From JBEKLJ01 sp050010255 (GTDB lineage: Bacteria; Acidobacteriota; Terriglobia; Bryobacterales; Bryobacteraceae): a stretch of DNA of 5,789 nt. How positions within the stretch are numbered: position 1 is the first letter of the stretch; the number at the start of each line of letters is the position of its first letter. The notes beneath the pieces were generated by a model. That model had not been told where the DNA came from and did no database searches. It was given only the letters and a program-made list of their open reading frames with translations. Shown piece by piece: positions 1 through 5,789 of this stretch. The stretch spans positions 1 to 5,789 of the forward strand of contig JBEKLJ010000214.1 in NCBI GenBank assembly GCA_050010255.1, in the 5' to 3' direction. The position numbers and the translations under genes are program-made.

Positions 1-109
1 AGGTCCTACCCGCTACGGCCAGCAGTGCTCTCGCTCAGCGCGGCACCGCCACCCCGTTTTGCCGCGTCCGGCGCGCCAAACCGCTTTCCGCGTGAAACAT
101 CCGGGCTAG
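1..109. repeat. Left arm of a perfect 109-bp inverted repeat
   Basis: Bases 1-109 are the exact reverse complement of 5669-5777 (base i pairs with 5778-i). Identity ends inward at base 110, where c faces a at 5668. The outer limit is unknown because the window starts here, so the repeat may be longer. The inner edge reads CTAGCCCGGATGTTTCACGC when read outward from the gene side. The arm contains no sizeable gene of its own, but it contains the TAG stop (106-108) of the leftward gene. It may be an IS end, another mobile repeat, or a contig-end repeat; which of these cannot be decided here. Confidence 0.97.
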
Positions 110-693
110 CGCCTATTGGGCCCGTAGCCTCCGAAGTACCAGCGCACGCCGATCGTCGTATAAAGCCCGTACGGGCCGTCGGGGCGCAGTGTCACCGCGG
201 AGGGCTGGCTGCCGTACCGCCCCAGCAGCTTGGTTCGATGATGAGTCACTCTCAACTCGAACTGGCCTGGCAGTTCCACCCCTGCTCCCAGGGTGCGCTC
301 CAAGAGAATCGCGGACGGCGATGCGGTGTACTTCGTCTGCGGAAGGTTGTCACCCCCGAACAGCTTCGGCTCCATGAAGAAGAACAACCGGCGCAACACG
401 GTGCGGCCCACCGGTTGGAGTTCCAGGTAACCGCTCCAGACGTACCGCGCGAAGGCCGCACAGCGCGCGGTCGGACCCAGCCTGGTGCCCTCGTCGGCGG
501 AGCACAGCCCGAGATCCACTTCGTTGTGCGGAGGCGCGACCTCGAAATCCAGGTGTCCGCGCACGAAATTTCGCGGAAACAACCACCGCTCCTCCGGCTC
601 CGAGGGCGCCTTCTTGGTTGCCACATCGACGGCGGATTGCGCAGCCGCTATGCCGCACAGCAACAGGCTGCAAACCAGGCCCGATCTTCTCAT
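106..693 (-). CDS. Small secreted protein of unknown function, possibly outer-membrane-associated
   Basis: This is a 195-residue protein that I do not recognise as a named family. It begins with a typical signal peptide: a basic MRRSG start, a hydrophobic run to about residue 17, and a likely cleavage after the AAAQS segment, so export is expected. The mature part is rich in alternating hydrophobic and aromatic residues (RYVWSGYLELQP, LRRLFFFMEP, FELRVTHH) and ends in YTTIGVRWYFGGYG plus a PNRR tail. This resembles strands of a β-barrel or β-rich outer-membrane protein, but that is inference. The start at 693 is preferred over the in-frame ATG at 720 because an AAGGAG site lies 9 bases upstream and the signal peptide then starts cleanly. 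The gene follows the DUF218 gene on the same strand with a 101-bp gap, so co-transcription is possible. Its TAG stop and the third base of its last codon come from the left repeat, so the C-terminus may be a shortened or altered version of the ancestral one. Confidence 0.75.
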   Translation of the reverse strand: MRRSGLVCSLLLCGIAAAQSAVDVATKKAPSEPEERWLFPRNFVRGHLDFEVAPPHNEVDLGLCSADEGTRLGPTARCAAFARYVWSGYLELQPVGRTVLRRLFFFMEPKLFGGDNLPQTKYTASPSAILLERTLGAGVELPGQFELRVTHHRTKLLGRYGSQPSAVTLRPDGPYGLYTTIGVRWYFGGYGPNRR

Positions 694-702
694 GGACAGT
701 CT

Positions 703-708
703 CTCCTT
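703..708 (-). promoter_or_regulatory. Shine-Dalgarno site for the small secreted protein
   Basis: On the minus strand the sequence is AAGGAG followed by a 9-base spacer and the ATG at 693. It lies between two in-frame ATG codons (720 and 693) and so decides in favour of the inner one. The remaining 694-794 gap to the upstream gene shows no convincing promoter, only a weak GGGG/CCCC hairpin near 732-751. Confidence 0.65.
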
Positions 709-794
709 CCCTCTTTCCATAAGCACCAGGGGAACGTCTCTGCCCCTCGGCACGTGCGACCGCTCCAGCGCAAGCTGAGCTGCCGCGCGGCTAG

Positions 795-1412
795 TCAGAT
801 CCAACCCCGCGCCCAATAGTAAACTATCTTGGCGGTCTCCTCGCAGAGAGTTAAAAAGGCCGGCCAGCGACCCGAAACATGAGTGGCCGACTTCAGCACG
901 TCCGGGAACGGGCGCAGGCCCACCTGCAGACCAACCTTCTCGAACGCGCGCCGCGCGCGGAACATGTGGTAGTCGCTGGTGAGCAGCACCTTGCGCCCGG
1001 GCACGCCGGCCAGAAGCCGCTGCACGTAGAGCGCGCTCTCCCGCGTGTCGTGCGCCTCGTTCTCCACCCGGATCGCCGCGGCGGGCACGCCGTGGCAGAC
1101 CAGATAGTCGCGCATGAGCGGAGCCGTGCTTGCACCGCTCATGACCACCTCGCGAAAGCCGCCCTCCCGCCAGGCGAGGCCGGCGTAAACCGCGCGCCAG
1201 TAGGATCCCAGCGCCAGCGTCCGCTCGTCGATGGCGCCGCCGCCCAGCACGATGAGCACGTCGCCGCGGGCGTCCTCCCAGTTGCCCGCCAGTGCGCGGG
1301 CGTACCAGCGCACCAGCGGCGTGAACGTCGCCACCAGCATCAGCGCGCCCAGAATGGCGCAACCGGAGAGCAGCACGCGTGCGAACTTCCTCAGCCAGGG
1401 CATCCAGATCAT
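795..1412 (-). CDS. DUF218 / YdcF-SanA-ElyC-like envelope protein
   Basis: The 205-residue product has one N-terminal membrane anchor (RVLLSGCAILGALMLVATF), then a DUF218 domain. Visible family features, in order, are the first β-strand and glycine turn VLIVLGGG, the strand VVMSGAS, the polar segment ENEAHDTRESALY (matching the family's conserved E..x..T.E region), and the hallmark VLLTSDYHMFRARRAF, equivalent to the family's TS.YHM.RA motif. Members such as E. coli ElyC and SanA are inner-membrane proteins with the domain outside the cytoplasm, linked to envelope integrity and lipid-carrier or peptidoglycan metabolism. The exact reaction is generally unsettled, and the role here is inferred. 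Length is normal for a single-anchor family member. The frame also offers a GTG at 1439 and an ATG at 1403. I chose the ATG at 1412; none of the three has a strong ribosome binding site. It is divergent from the putative lipoprotein gene and upstream of the small secreted-protein gene. Confidence 0.88.
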   Translation of the reverse strand: MIWMPWLRKFARVLLSGCAILGALMLVATFTPLVRWYARALAGNWEDARGDVLIVLGGGAIDERTLALGSYWRAVYAGLAWREGGFREVVMSGASTAPLMRDYLVCHGVPAAAIRVENEAHDTRESALYVQRLLAGVPGRKVLLTSDYHMFRARRAFEKVGLQVGLRPFPDVLKSATHVSGRWPAFLTLCEETAKIVYYWARGWI

Positions 1413-1441
1413 TGTGGCGGAAGCGGGCGCGCGGCGCACGC

Positions 1442-1472
1442 TATAATTCCCCAGTGCCTGGTGGAGGTGGAG
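1442..1472 (+). promoter_or_regulatory. Putative -10 box and ribosome binding site of the exported lipoprotein gene
   Basis: A perfect TATAAT occurs at 1442-1447 in otherwise very GC-rich DNA. It is followed by GGAGG at 1463-1467, 7 bases before the ATG at 1475. Transcription starting about 7 bases after the box would give a leader of roughly 20 bases. No good -35 hexamer lies 16-18 bases upstream (that stretch reads GGAAGC), so the promoter is weak, activator-dependent or not sigma-70 type. The ribosome binding site is the firmer part of the call. Confidence 0.5.
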
Positions 1473-1474
1473 CG

Positions 1475-2008
1475 ATGCGGCGATTGAGGCTTGGAGCGGC
1501 GGCCGTCTCGGCGCTGCTGATTTGGAGCGCTGGCGCCTGCAAGCGGCGCCCGCCGCAGGTCGAGACGGTCGAGGATGAGAACCAGCCGGCCCTCAGCGTC
1601 GTGCCCGTGGCGCACCCGCGCGCAGCGCCCCAGCTTCTGAACGGCTTCCACCAGGTCGAGGAGAACTCCTGGCGCTGGACGATGGGGAGATTCGCCGTCG
1701 CCGTGCAGCCGCCCCCCGGCTCCTCCGAAAGAGGCGCCCGGCTGGAGCTGCGCTTCTCGCTGCCCGATTCAGTGGTCTCCCGGCGGGGCCCGGTGACGCT
1801 TTCGGCTTGGGTCGAGGGCACGGCGCTCCCGCCGCAGACCTACGCCCAAGCCGGGGAGCACACCTACGCGCGCGACGTGCCGCCGGAGGCCCTCAGACTG
1901 GCGCCCGCCAGGGTCTCCTTCGCGCTCGACAAGTTCCTCCGCGCGGGCGAGATCGAGGCCCGCGAGCTCGGCCTCGTGGTCACGAGCGTGGGGCTGGCGC
2001 CGAAATAG
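1475..2008 (+). CDS. Exported putative lipoprotein with a β-sandwich-like domain
   Basis: This is a 177-residue protein. Residues 1-21 form a signal peptide (MRRLRLG, hydrophobic core, SAGA) with Cys22 at the expected cleavage point. The lipobox AGA-C is not ideal because Leu at -3 is missing, so lipidation is likely but unproven. Residues about 23-50 look like a flexible, acidic and proline-rich linker. Residues about 54-174 form one domain with ENSWRWTMGRF near its start, alternating hydrophobic stretches typical of β-strands (ARLELRFSLP, PVTLSAWVEG), and the closing motif ARELGLVVTSVGL. The same pattern ends the membrane protein at 3714-5609, so this looks like a free-standing version of that domain. 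Its function is unknown; an external binding or scaffold role is a guess. The start at 1475 is chosen over upstream in-frame codons because of GGAGG 7 bases before it and the signal peptide it creates. The last 29 bases overlap the convergent GT-39-like gene. Confidence 0.8.
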   Translation: MRRLRLGAAAVSALLIWSAGACKRRPPQVETVEDENQPALSVVPVAHPRAAPQLLNGFHQVEENSWRWTMGRFAVAVQPPPGSSERGARLELRFSLPDSVVSRRGPVTLSAWVEGTALPPQTYAQAGEHTYARDVPPEALRLAPARVSFALDKFLRAGEIEARELGLVVTSVGLAPK

Positions 2009-3692
2009 TCTTCCAGCGGTAGACCTCAAAGACCGGCCGCCCATTGCGGTCCTCGATCACCCGCAGCACCTGCTTCTGGTAGCCCGCCGAGCTCGCCAGC
2101 GCCTCCATCCGCGCGCTCACGCCGCTCAGGATCTCGTTGCCCTCCGTGTGACCCACGAAAAGCGCGCCCGGGGTGGCCAGCATGCGCAGCGCGAGCTCCC
2201 GGTCGCCGGCTGCCAGCGATTCCTTCGCCACCGGATCGCTGCCGATGTCCAGCGGCAGGCGGCCCTCCTCGAGCGCGCGCAGCACGTTCATCATGCCCCA
2301 GTCCATCACGTAGATCCGGCTGGCGCCGGCGTCCCGCAGGTAGGCGGCGAGCGGGGTGATCGCGTCCGTCCAGATGGTAGTCGTGCCGCGCTCGATCAAT
2401 TGGGCCAACTGCTGGTTCAGCACCGCCGCATTCGCGCCGCAGACAAGCACCACCACAACAACCAGCACCACCAGTCCCGAGCGGCGCAGCGCCAGCGATG
2501 CACGGGCCAGCGCGGCGCCCGCCAGCAGGTGCGGAAAGGGCCACAGCAGCACCGTGTGGTGCGCCCCCGTGCCAGCGCCCTTGGTGAGCGCCATCTGGAT
2601 CCAGGCGACGCCAAGAAACACCAGCGCGAACAGCATAGGCCGGCGCGTCGGAGTCACCCACAGCCACGGCAGCAACGCCACCGCCAGGATGCAGGCCAGC
2701 TCCAACAGGCCGGTTCGGCGTTCGCCCAGACTGCGGCTGAGTTCGAGCGAAAGCGCCTCCAGCGGGTTCTGCGGCTTGCCCGGCTGGAGCGGCATGTCCT
2801 CGCGCACCACGTAGCCGAACAGCGACGCGCCTTGCAGGCTCCCCCGCAGCACTGCCACCTTCTGGCCCAGACCATCCGTCGTGAAAGTGGCGGTCTCTCG
2901 GAAGGTCATCAGGCGCTGGGTCGTGTTGTAGACGAGCAGCGGCGCGGCGCCCAGCGCGAAGCCCAACACCGCCACCGCCAGCTTCCACGGCCGCAGGTGC
3001 CCGAGCGTCTCGCGCGGAAAGACCACCAGCGCCGCCACAACCAGCGCCGCCAGGCTCCAGGAGAACAGCGCCTTGTCCCACAGCGCCAGCCCAAAACAGA
3101 AGAACCCGGCGCCCAGCCGGAACAACCGCCCGGTCGAGTGGAACCGCCACAGCAGCAGCAGGCCCGCGATCAAAAGGAAATGCTGGAGCGCAACCGGCCC
3201 CCAGTCCAGACACGTGGTCAGGACAAAGGTCGCGTCGGTGGCGAGCAGCGCCGCAGCCACGACGGCGGCGCGGGAACCGCACGTCGACCGGACCAGCGAA
3301 AAGAAAAGCCCCACCGTGAGGGCCCCGAGCAGCAGCACCGGAATCCGCACCGACCACGGCGACGGCGGCCACACCCCGAACAGCGGCGCGTACAGCCACG
3401 ACTTCAGCGTCCCGACGTAGCTCATCAGCATCGTCGGAACCTGCTGTCCGGCTACCCGGACCGAGTGTGCGGCCGCCACCGGCGGATAGAGCGCTTCGGC
3501 GAACAGCAGCTCGTCGTTTTGCAGGCCCACGTAAGGAATGAAGATGAGGCCCTCCAGAAAGAACAGCAGGCACAAGCACACGGCGGCCAGCTCGGCCCAA
3601 TCCAGCCGGGCCTCGTGGCTGAGCGCGCCTGGGGCGCTCTCCATCACGGTCTTCGTCGTGTCTGTCATGGTCAAAAAGATATTCATTATCAC
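1980..3692 (-). CDS. PMT/ArnT-like membrane glycosyltransferase (GT-39 type, GT-C fold)
   Basis: This is a 570-residue polytopic inner-membrane protein. The first span covers about residues 36-55. The following external loop carries GLQNDELLFAEALYPP, where Asp60-Glu61 match the acidic pair used by the PMT_2/ArnT family to act on polyprenyl-phosphate sugars outside the cytoplasm. About ten more hydrophobic segments follow to about residue 425, including VRIPVLLLGALTVGLFF and LVVLVVVVVLVCG. The C-terminal part of about 145 residues is soluble, probably periplasmic (SRIYVMDWGMMNVLRALEEG and a closing NGRPVFEVYRW strand). Transfer of a sugar to lipid or protein is the family role; donor and acceptor cannot be read here. 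The frame opens at a GTG (3692) with GAGG 8 bases before it. In-frame ATG codons at 3686, 3668 and 3644 are alternatives and do not affect the membrane core. Neighbours are a divergent second GT-C gene 21 bp away and a tail-to-tail overlap of 29 bp with the lipoprotein gene. Confidence 0.85.
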   Translation of the reverse strand: MIMNIFLTMTDTTKTVMESAPGALSHEARLDWAELAAVCLCLLFFLEGLIFIPYVGLQNDELLFAEALYPPVAAAHSVRVAGQQVPTMLMSYVGTLKSWLYAPLFGVWPPSPWSVRIPVLLLGALTVGLFFSLVRSTCGSRAAVVAAALLATDATFVLTTCLDWGPVALQHFLLIAGLLLLWRFHSTGRLFRLGAGFFCFGLALWDKALFSWSLAALVVAALVVFPRETLGHLRPWKLAVAVLGFALGAAPLLVYNTTQRLMTFRETATFTTDGLGQKVAVLRGSLQGASLFGYVVREDMPLQPGKPQNPLEALSLELSRSLGERRTGLLELACILAVALLPWLWVTPTRRPMLFALVFLGVAWIQMALTKGAGTGAHHTVLLWPFPHLLAGAALARASLALRRSGLVVLVVVVVLVCGANAAVLNQQLAQLIERGTTTIWTDAITPLAAYLRDAGASRIYVMDWGMMNVLRALEEGRLPLDIGSDPVAKESLAAGDRELALRMLATPGALFVGHTEGNEILSGVSARMEALASSAGYQKQVLRVIEDRNGRPVFEVYRWKTISAPAPRS

Positions 3693-3713
3693 ACGGGGAG
3701 CCTCGCGGTCCGA
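3684..3713. promoter_or_regulatory. Compact divergent start region between the two membrane glycosyltransferase genes
   Basis: Only 21 bp separate the two outermost start codons, and the stretch around 3671-3692 is a local AT-rich island. On the minus strand TGTGATAAT (rc of 3685-3693) resembles an extended -10 box. If it is used, translation would begin at the ATG at 3668 rather than the GTG at 3692. On the plus strand GGGGAG (3695-3700) is the only Shine-Dalgarno-like site, 13 bases before the ATG at 3714. A plus-strand promoter would have to lie inside the 5' end of the leftward gene. No clear -35 element is seen for either direction. Confidence 0.3.
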
Positions 3714-5609
3714 ATGTTATTCTTGTGTGCTGGCCTTATGTGGCGCCTGGGAAAGCTCGCCTGGTGGACGCTGCCCTCCGCTCTCTGCCTGGCCCTGTAC
3801 TGGCCCGGCTTCCGCTCCTGGTTCCAGCAGGACGATTTTGCCTGGCTCGGGTTGCAGCTCTCGGTCCAGAGCTGGCGCGACCTGCCGGCCGCGCTGTTTG
3901 CGCCCATGGCGCAGGGCACCATCCGGCCGCTGAGCGAGCGGGCCTTCTTCCTGGTGGGCCAGGCGCTGTTCGGCACTTGGGCGGCGCCCTATCACGCCGC
4001 GGTCTTCGCCACCCAGTTCGCCGCCCTGGCGCTGCTGGCTGCCGTCGCGCGCCGCCTGACCGGTTCCCGGCTGGCCGGCTTGCTGGCGCCGGTCTTCTGG
4101 GTCGCCGGCGGTGCGCTCGTCCTGCCGCTTTCCTGGCTCTCGGCCTGGAACCAGGTGCTGTGCGCTTTCTTCCTGCTGGCCGCGTTCTATTGCCTGCTTC
4201 GCCATGTCGAGACCGGCGAGCGGCACTGGCTGGTTGGGCAGTGGGCGGCGTTCATCCTCGGCCTCGGCGCGCTGGAAACCATGGCCGTGTACCCGGCCAT
4301 CGCGCTGGCCTATGCCTGGTGCTGCGCTCGGCCCTATTGGCGCAAGACGCTGCCGCTGGTCGCCGCCTCGGTGGCCTACGCGGCGGCGCACTACTTCCTG
4401 GCGCCCTACCGGAGCAGCGATCCGGCTTACGCGCTCCACTTCGGGCCGTCGCTCGTCGCCACGCTATGGGAGTACTGCCGGCTGGCGCTCGGCCCGGACG
4501 GCCTCCGGCACGTCTTCCCCGCGCTGCCCGGATGGGTCGGCCTGGCCGGCGCCGCCTTGCTGGCGGCCGCTCTGGCCGGATTCGCCGTGTGGGCCTGGCG
4601 GCGCGGTAGCCGGGCGCCGGCATTCGGGCTGGCTTGGTTTTTGCTGGCGCTGGCGCCGGTGCTGCCACTCCGCGATCACGTCCTGGCGTACTACCTCGCC
4701 GTTCCGACCATCGGCCTGGCGCTCGCCGGCGGGGCGGCAGTCGCCGCCTCCCGCGACCGCCGGCCCGCCTGGCGGCTGACTGCGGTGGCGCTCGCCGGCG
4801 TCTACCTGGTCGCGGGCGCCCTCCAGGCGGGGATGGGCGCCCGGGCAGCGGCGGAGAGGAGCTTCCGGGCCCGGACACTGGTTCTCGGGGCCTATCGCGC
4901 GCGGCAGTTGTACCCCTCCAAGACCATCGTTCTGACCGGCGTGGACAACGATTTGTTCTGGTCCACCATGGGCAACTATCCCTTCCGTGCCTTTGGCATC
5001 TCGGAGGTGTACTTGGAGCCCGGGGCTGAGACACGGATCCAGGAGCGGCCGGGATTGAGCCGCGTCTCGGACTTCGTGCTGCCCGCCAGCCTTCTGAGAG
5101 CCGGGCTGGAAAGCGGCAGGGTGGTGGTCTACGAAGTGGAGCCGCGCCGCCTGCGAGGCATCACGCTGTCCTACCTCAAGCGGGCGCGGGAGCTCTGGGG
5201 CAGCGGCGATCCGCAGCGCGTAGATGTAGGCAACTCATTGTTCAGCCAGCAGTTAGGACCTACTTGGTATCAGCCGGAAGGCGGCCGGCGCTGGATGCCG
5301 CAACTCGCCAGTGTGCGGCTGGCCGGGCCGCGGAACCCCGCCGACAGATTGTACCTGGAGGGTTGGTGCCCCCCCGAGCAGCTCCGCCAGGGTCCCCTGG
5401 GCCTGAACGTCGCCGTGGGAGGCGTTCCCCTGCCCGACGCAGTCGTCCTGCGAGCTCCCGGCCGGTTCCAGACGTCCCTCCGGCTGCCGCCGGAACTCCT
5501 TGGCCGGACGTCGGTTGAGGTTGTCCTCGCCGTCGAGCGGACGTACCGGGCCCCAGGTGACCAGCGCGACTTGGGCCTCGTCTTCGGCGTCTTCGAGATC
5601 CGGCCATAG
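3714..5609 (+). CDS. GT-C-like membrane glycosyltransferase with an extra C-terminal β-rich domain
   Basis: This is a 631-residue membrane protein. After the first span, FRSWFQQDDFAWL carries Asp40-Asp41 in the first external loop, as in many GT-C enzymes. GTIRPLSERAFFLVGQALFG (about 69-87) resembles the RPL segment often seen in bacterial members of this broad group. About ten hydrophobic segments follow to about residue 375, including LLAPVFWVAGGALVLPLSWL and WFLLALAPVLPLRDHV. Residues 380-500 form an external domain (SKTIVLTGVDNDLFW, NYPFRAFGISEVYLEPG). Residues about 505-631 form a final domain with GPTWYQPEGGRRWMPQLASV, LPPELLGRTSVEVVL and the closing QRDLGLVFGVFEI; it closely matches the layout of the exported protein at 1475-2008. 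Sugar and acceptor are unknown. The start at 3714 has only GGGGAG at 13 bases; ATG 3738 would shorten it by eight residues. The frame remains open far upstream (to 2148), but that part is antisense to the neighbouring gene and is not counted. Confidence 0.8.
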   Translation: MLFLCAGLMWRLGKLAWWTLPSALCLALYWPGFRSWFQQDDFAWLGLQLSVQSWRDLPAALFAPMAQGTIRPLSERAFFLVGQALFGTWAAPYHAAVFATQFAALALLAAVARRLTGSRLAGLLAPVFWVAGGALVLPLSWLSAWNQVLCAFFLLAAFYCLLRHVETGERHWLVGQWAAFILGLGALETMAVYPAIALAYAWCCARPYWRKTLPLVAASVAYAAAHYFLAPYRSSDPAYALHFGPSLVATLWEYCRLALGPDGLRHVFPALPGWVGLAGAALLAAALAGFAVWAWRRGSRAPAFGLAWFLLALAPVLPLRDHVLAYYLAVPTIGLALAGGAAVAASRDRRPAWRLTAVALAGVYLVAGALQAGMGARAAAERSFRARTLVLGAYRARQLYPSKTIVLTGVDNDLFWSTMGNYPFRAFGISEVYLEPGAETRIQERPGLSRVSDFVLPASLLRAGLESGRVVVYEVEPRRLRGITLSYLKRARELWGSGDPQRVDVGNSLFSQQLGPTWYQPEGGRRWMPQLASVRLAGPRNPADRLYLEGWCPPEQLRQGPLGLNVAVGGVPLPDAVVLRAPGRFQTSLRLPPELLGRTSVEVVLAVERTYRAPGDQRDLGLVFGVFEIRP

Positions 5610-5611
5610 GC

Positions 5612-5637
5612 GGCAGGAAGGCGCGTCTGCCCCTTCC
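5612..5637 (+). terminator. Weak hairpins downstream of the second glycosyltransferase gene
   Basis: GGAAGG (5616-5621) can pair with CCTTCC (5632-5637) over a 10-base loop. Alternatively GGCAG (5612-5616) can pair with CTGCC (5626-5630); the two exclude each other. No T-run follows, so this is not a standard intrinsic terminator. The rest of the 5610-5668 gap shows only a short CCGG-CTGG-CCGG element at 5636-5647 and no gene. Confidence 0.2.
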
Positions 5638-5668
5638 GGCTGGCCGGTCACTGCCCTAAACCCTGGGA

Positions 5669-5777
5669 CTAGCCCGGATGTTTCACGCGGAAAGCGGTTT
5701 GGCGCGCCGGACGCGGCAAAACGGGGTGGCGGTGCCGCGCTGAGCGAGAGCACTGCTGGCCGTAGCGGGTAGGACCT
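5669..5777. repeat. Right arm of the perfect 109-bp inverted repeat
   Basis: This is the exact reverse complement of 1-109. It begins inward with CTAGCCCGGATGTTTCACGC, 59 bp after the stop of the second glycosyltransferase gene, and ends outward with GCGGGTAGGACCT. Relative to the adjacent gene it has the same orientation as the left arm: in both cases the CTAG edge faces the gene's 3' end. The following 12 bases (5778-5789) cannot be tested against the left side, so the true repeat may extend further. It includes an open frame of 21 codons (5678-5743) without a ribosome binding site, which I do not call a gene. Confidence 0.97.
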
Positions 5778-5789
5778 GGATTTCAGGCT

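Noticed and set aside
782..791. The palindrome GCCGCGCGGC just downstream of the DUF218 stop, considered as a terminator or operator.
   Set aside because: It has no loop and no T-run, and short GC palindromes are common at this base composition.
25..819. A 264-codon plus-strand frame over the small secreted-protein gene.
   Set aside because: It has the same register effect as above. The leftward frame has a signal peptide and a strong ribosome binding site, and the plus frame has neither.
106..1362. A 418-codon leftward frame spanning both leftward genes.
   Set aside because: Upstream of 720 it is a shadow of the DUF218 gene in another frame. The real protein starts at 693, behind AAGGAG and with a signal peptide.
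879..1487. A 202-codon plus-strand frame over the DUF218 gene.
   Set aside because: It is antisense in register to a gene with clear DUF218 motifs, and its composition is rich in H, Q and R.
2148..3713. An open frame of more than 500 codons on the plus strand, continuous with the second glycosyltransferase gene, which could suggest a 1153-residue fusion protein.
   Set aside because: It is in codon register on the opposite strand of the GT-39-like gene. Stops there arise only where the sense gene uses TTA, CTA or TCA, which this GC-rich gene avoids. The predicted sequence is Q/R/H-rich with no domain, whereas the leftward frame has spans and motifs.
5254..5261. TAGGACCT recurs inside the glycosyltransferase gene and at the outer tip of the right repeat (5770-5777).
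   Set aside because: An 8-base match is not significant in a window of this size, and neighbouring bases do not extend it.
5678..5743. A 21-codon open frame starting at ATG inside the repeat, present in both arms.
   Set aside because: There is no ribosome binding site, the composition is basic and nondescript, and a frame of this length is expected by chance in GC-rich DNA.
5253..5753. A 166-codon leftward frame starting in the right repeat, with the same first 28 residues as the plus frame starting at 25.
   Set aside because: The shared residues only reflect the inverted repeat. The remainder is antisense to the glycosyltransferase C-terminal domain and no ribosome binding site precedes it.

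Overview
The window is GC-rich, protein-coding, bacterial-looking DNA. The proteins point to a Gram-negative-type cell with an active periplasm: two multi-span GT-C-fold glycosyltransferase-like proteins, a DUF218 (YdcF/SanA/ElyC-type) envelope protein, an exported putative lipoprotein, and a secreted protein with a β-barrel-like C-terminus. The style recalls soil Acidobacteriota such as the Solibacter/Bryobacter group, but that is an impression from gene content. No rRNA, tRNA, CRISPR array, transposase, integrase, toxin or nuclease is visible.

Layout, left to right: (1) a 109-bp repeat at 1-109; (2) a leftward pair, the DUF218 protein (795-1412) followed by a small secreted protein (106-693), whose stop codon lies in the left repeat; (3) rightward from the same divergent start region, a short exported putative lipoprotein (1475-2008) preceded by a clear -10 box and ribosome binding site; (4) a leftward GT-39/PMT-like membrane protein (1980-3692), whose tail overlaps the tail of the lipoprotein gene by 29 bp; (5) divergent from it by 21 bp, a rightward second GT-C-like membrane protein (3714-5609); (6) a short non-coding stretch with weak hairpins; (7) a perfect inverted copy of the first repeat at 5669-5777, then 12 bases of unknown affiliation.

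The genes read as a small envelope or extracytoplasmic glycosylation module. The two polytopic proteins have acidic motifs in the first external loop, as expected for enzymes using polyprenyl-phosphate-linked sugars. The second one ends in a domain of about 120 residues that appears to be the same domain that makes up the exported small protein. No substrate can be read from the sequence.

The most unusual structure is the exact 109-bp inverted repeat bounding the whole module with no recombinase inside. It could be the facing ends of two insertion-sequence copies (composite transposon), the arms of an invertible segment, a dispersed repeat that lands at gene 3' ends, or the ends of a contig that stopped in a collapsed repeat. 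The window cannot separate these, because the left repeat begins at base 1 and may continue outside.
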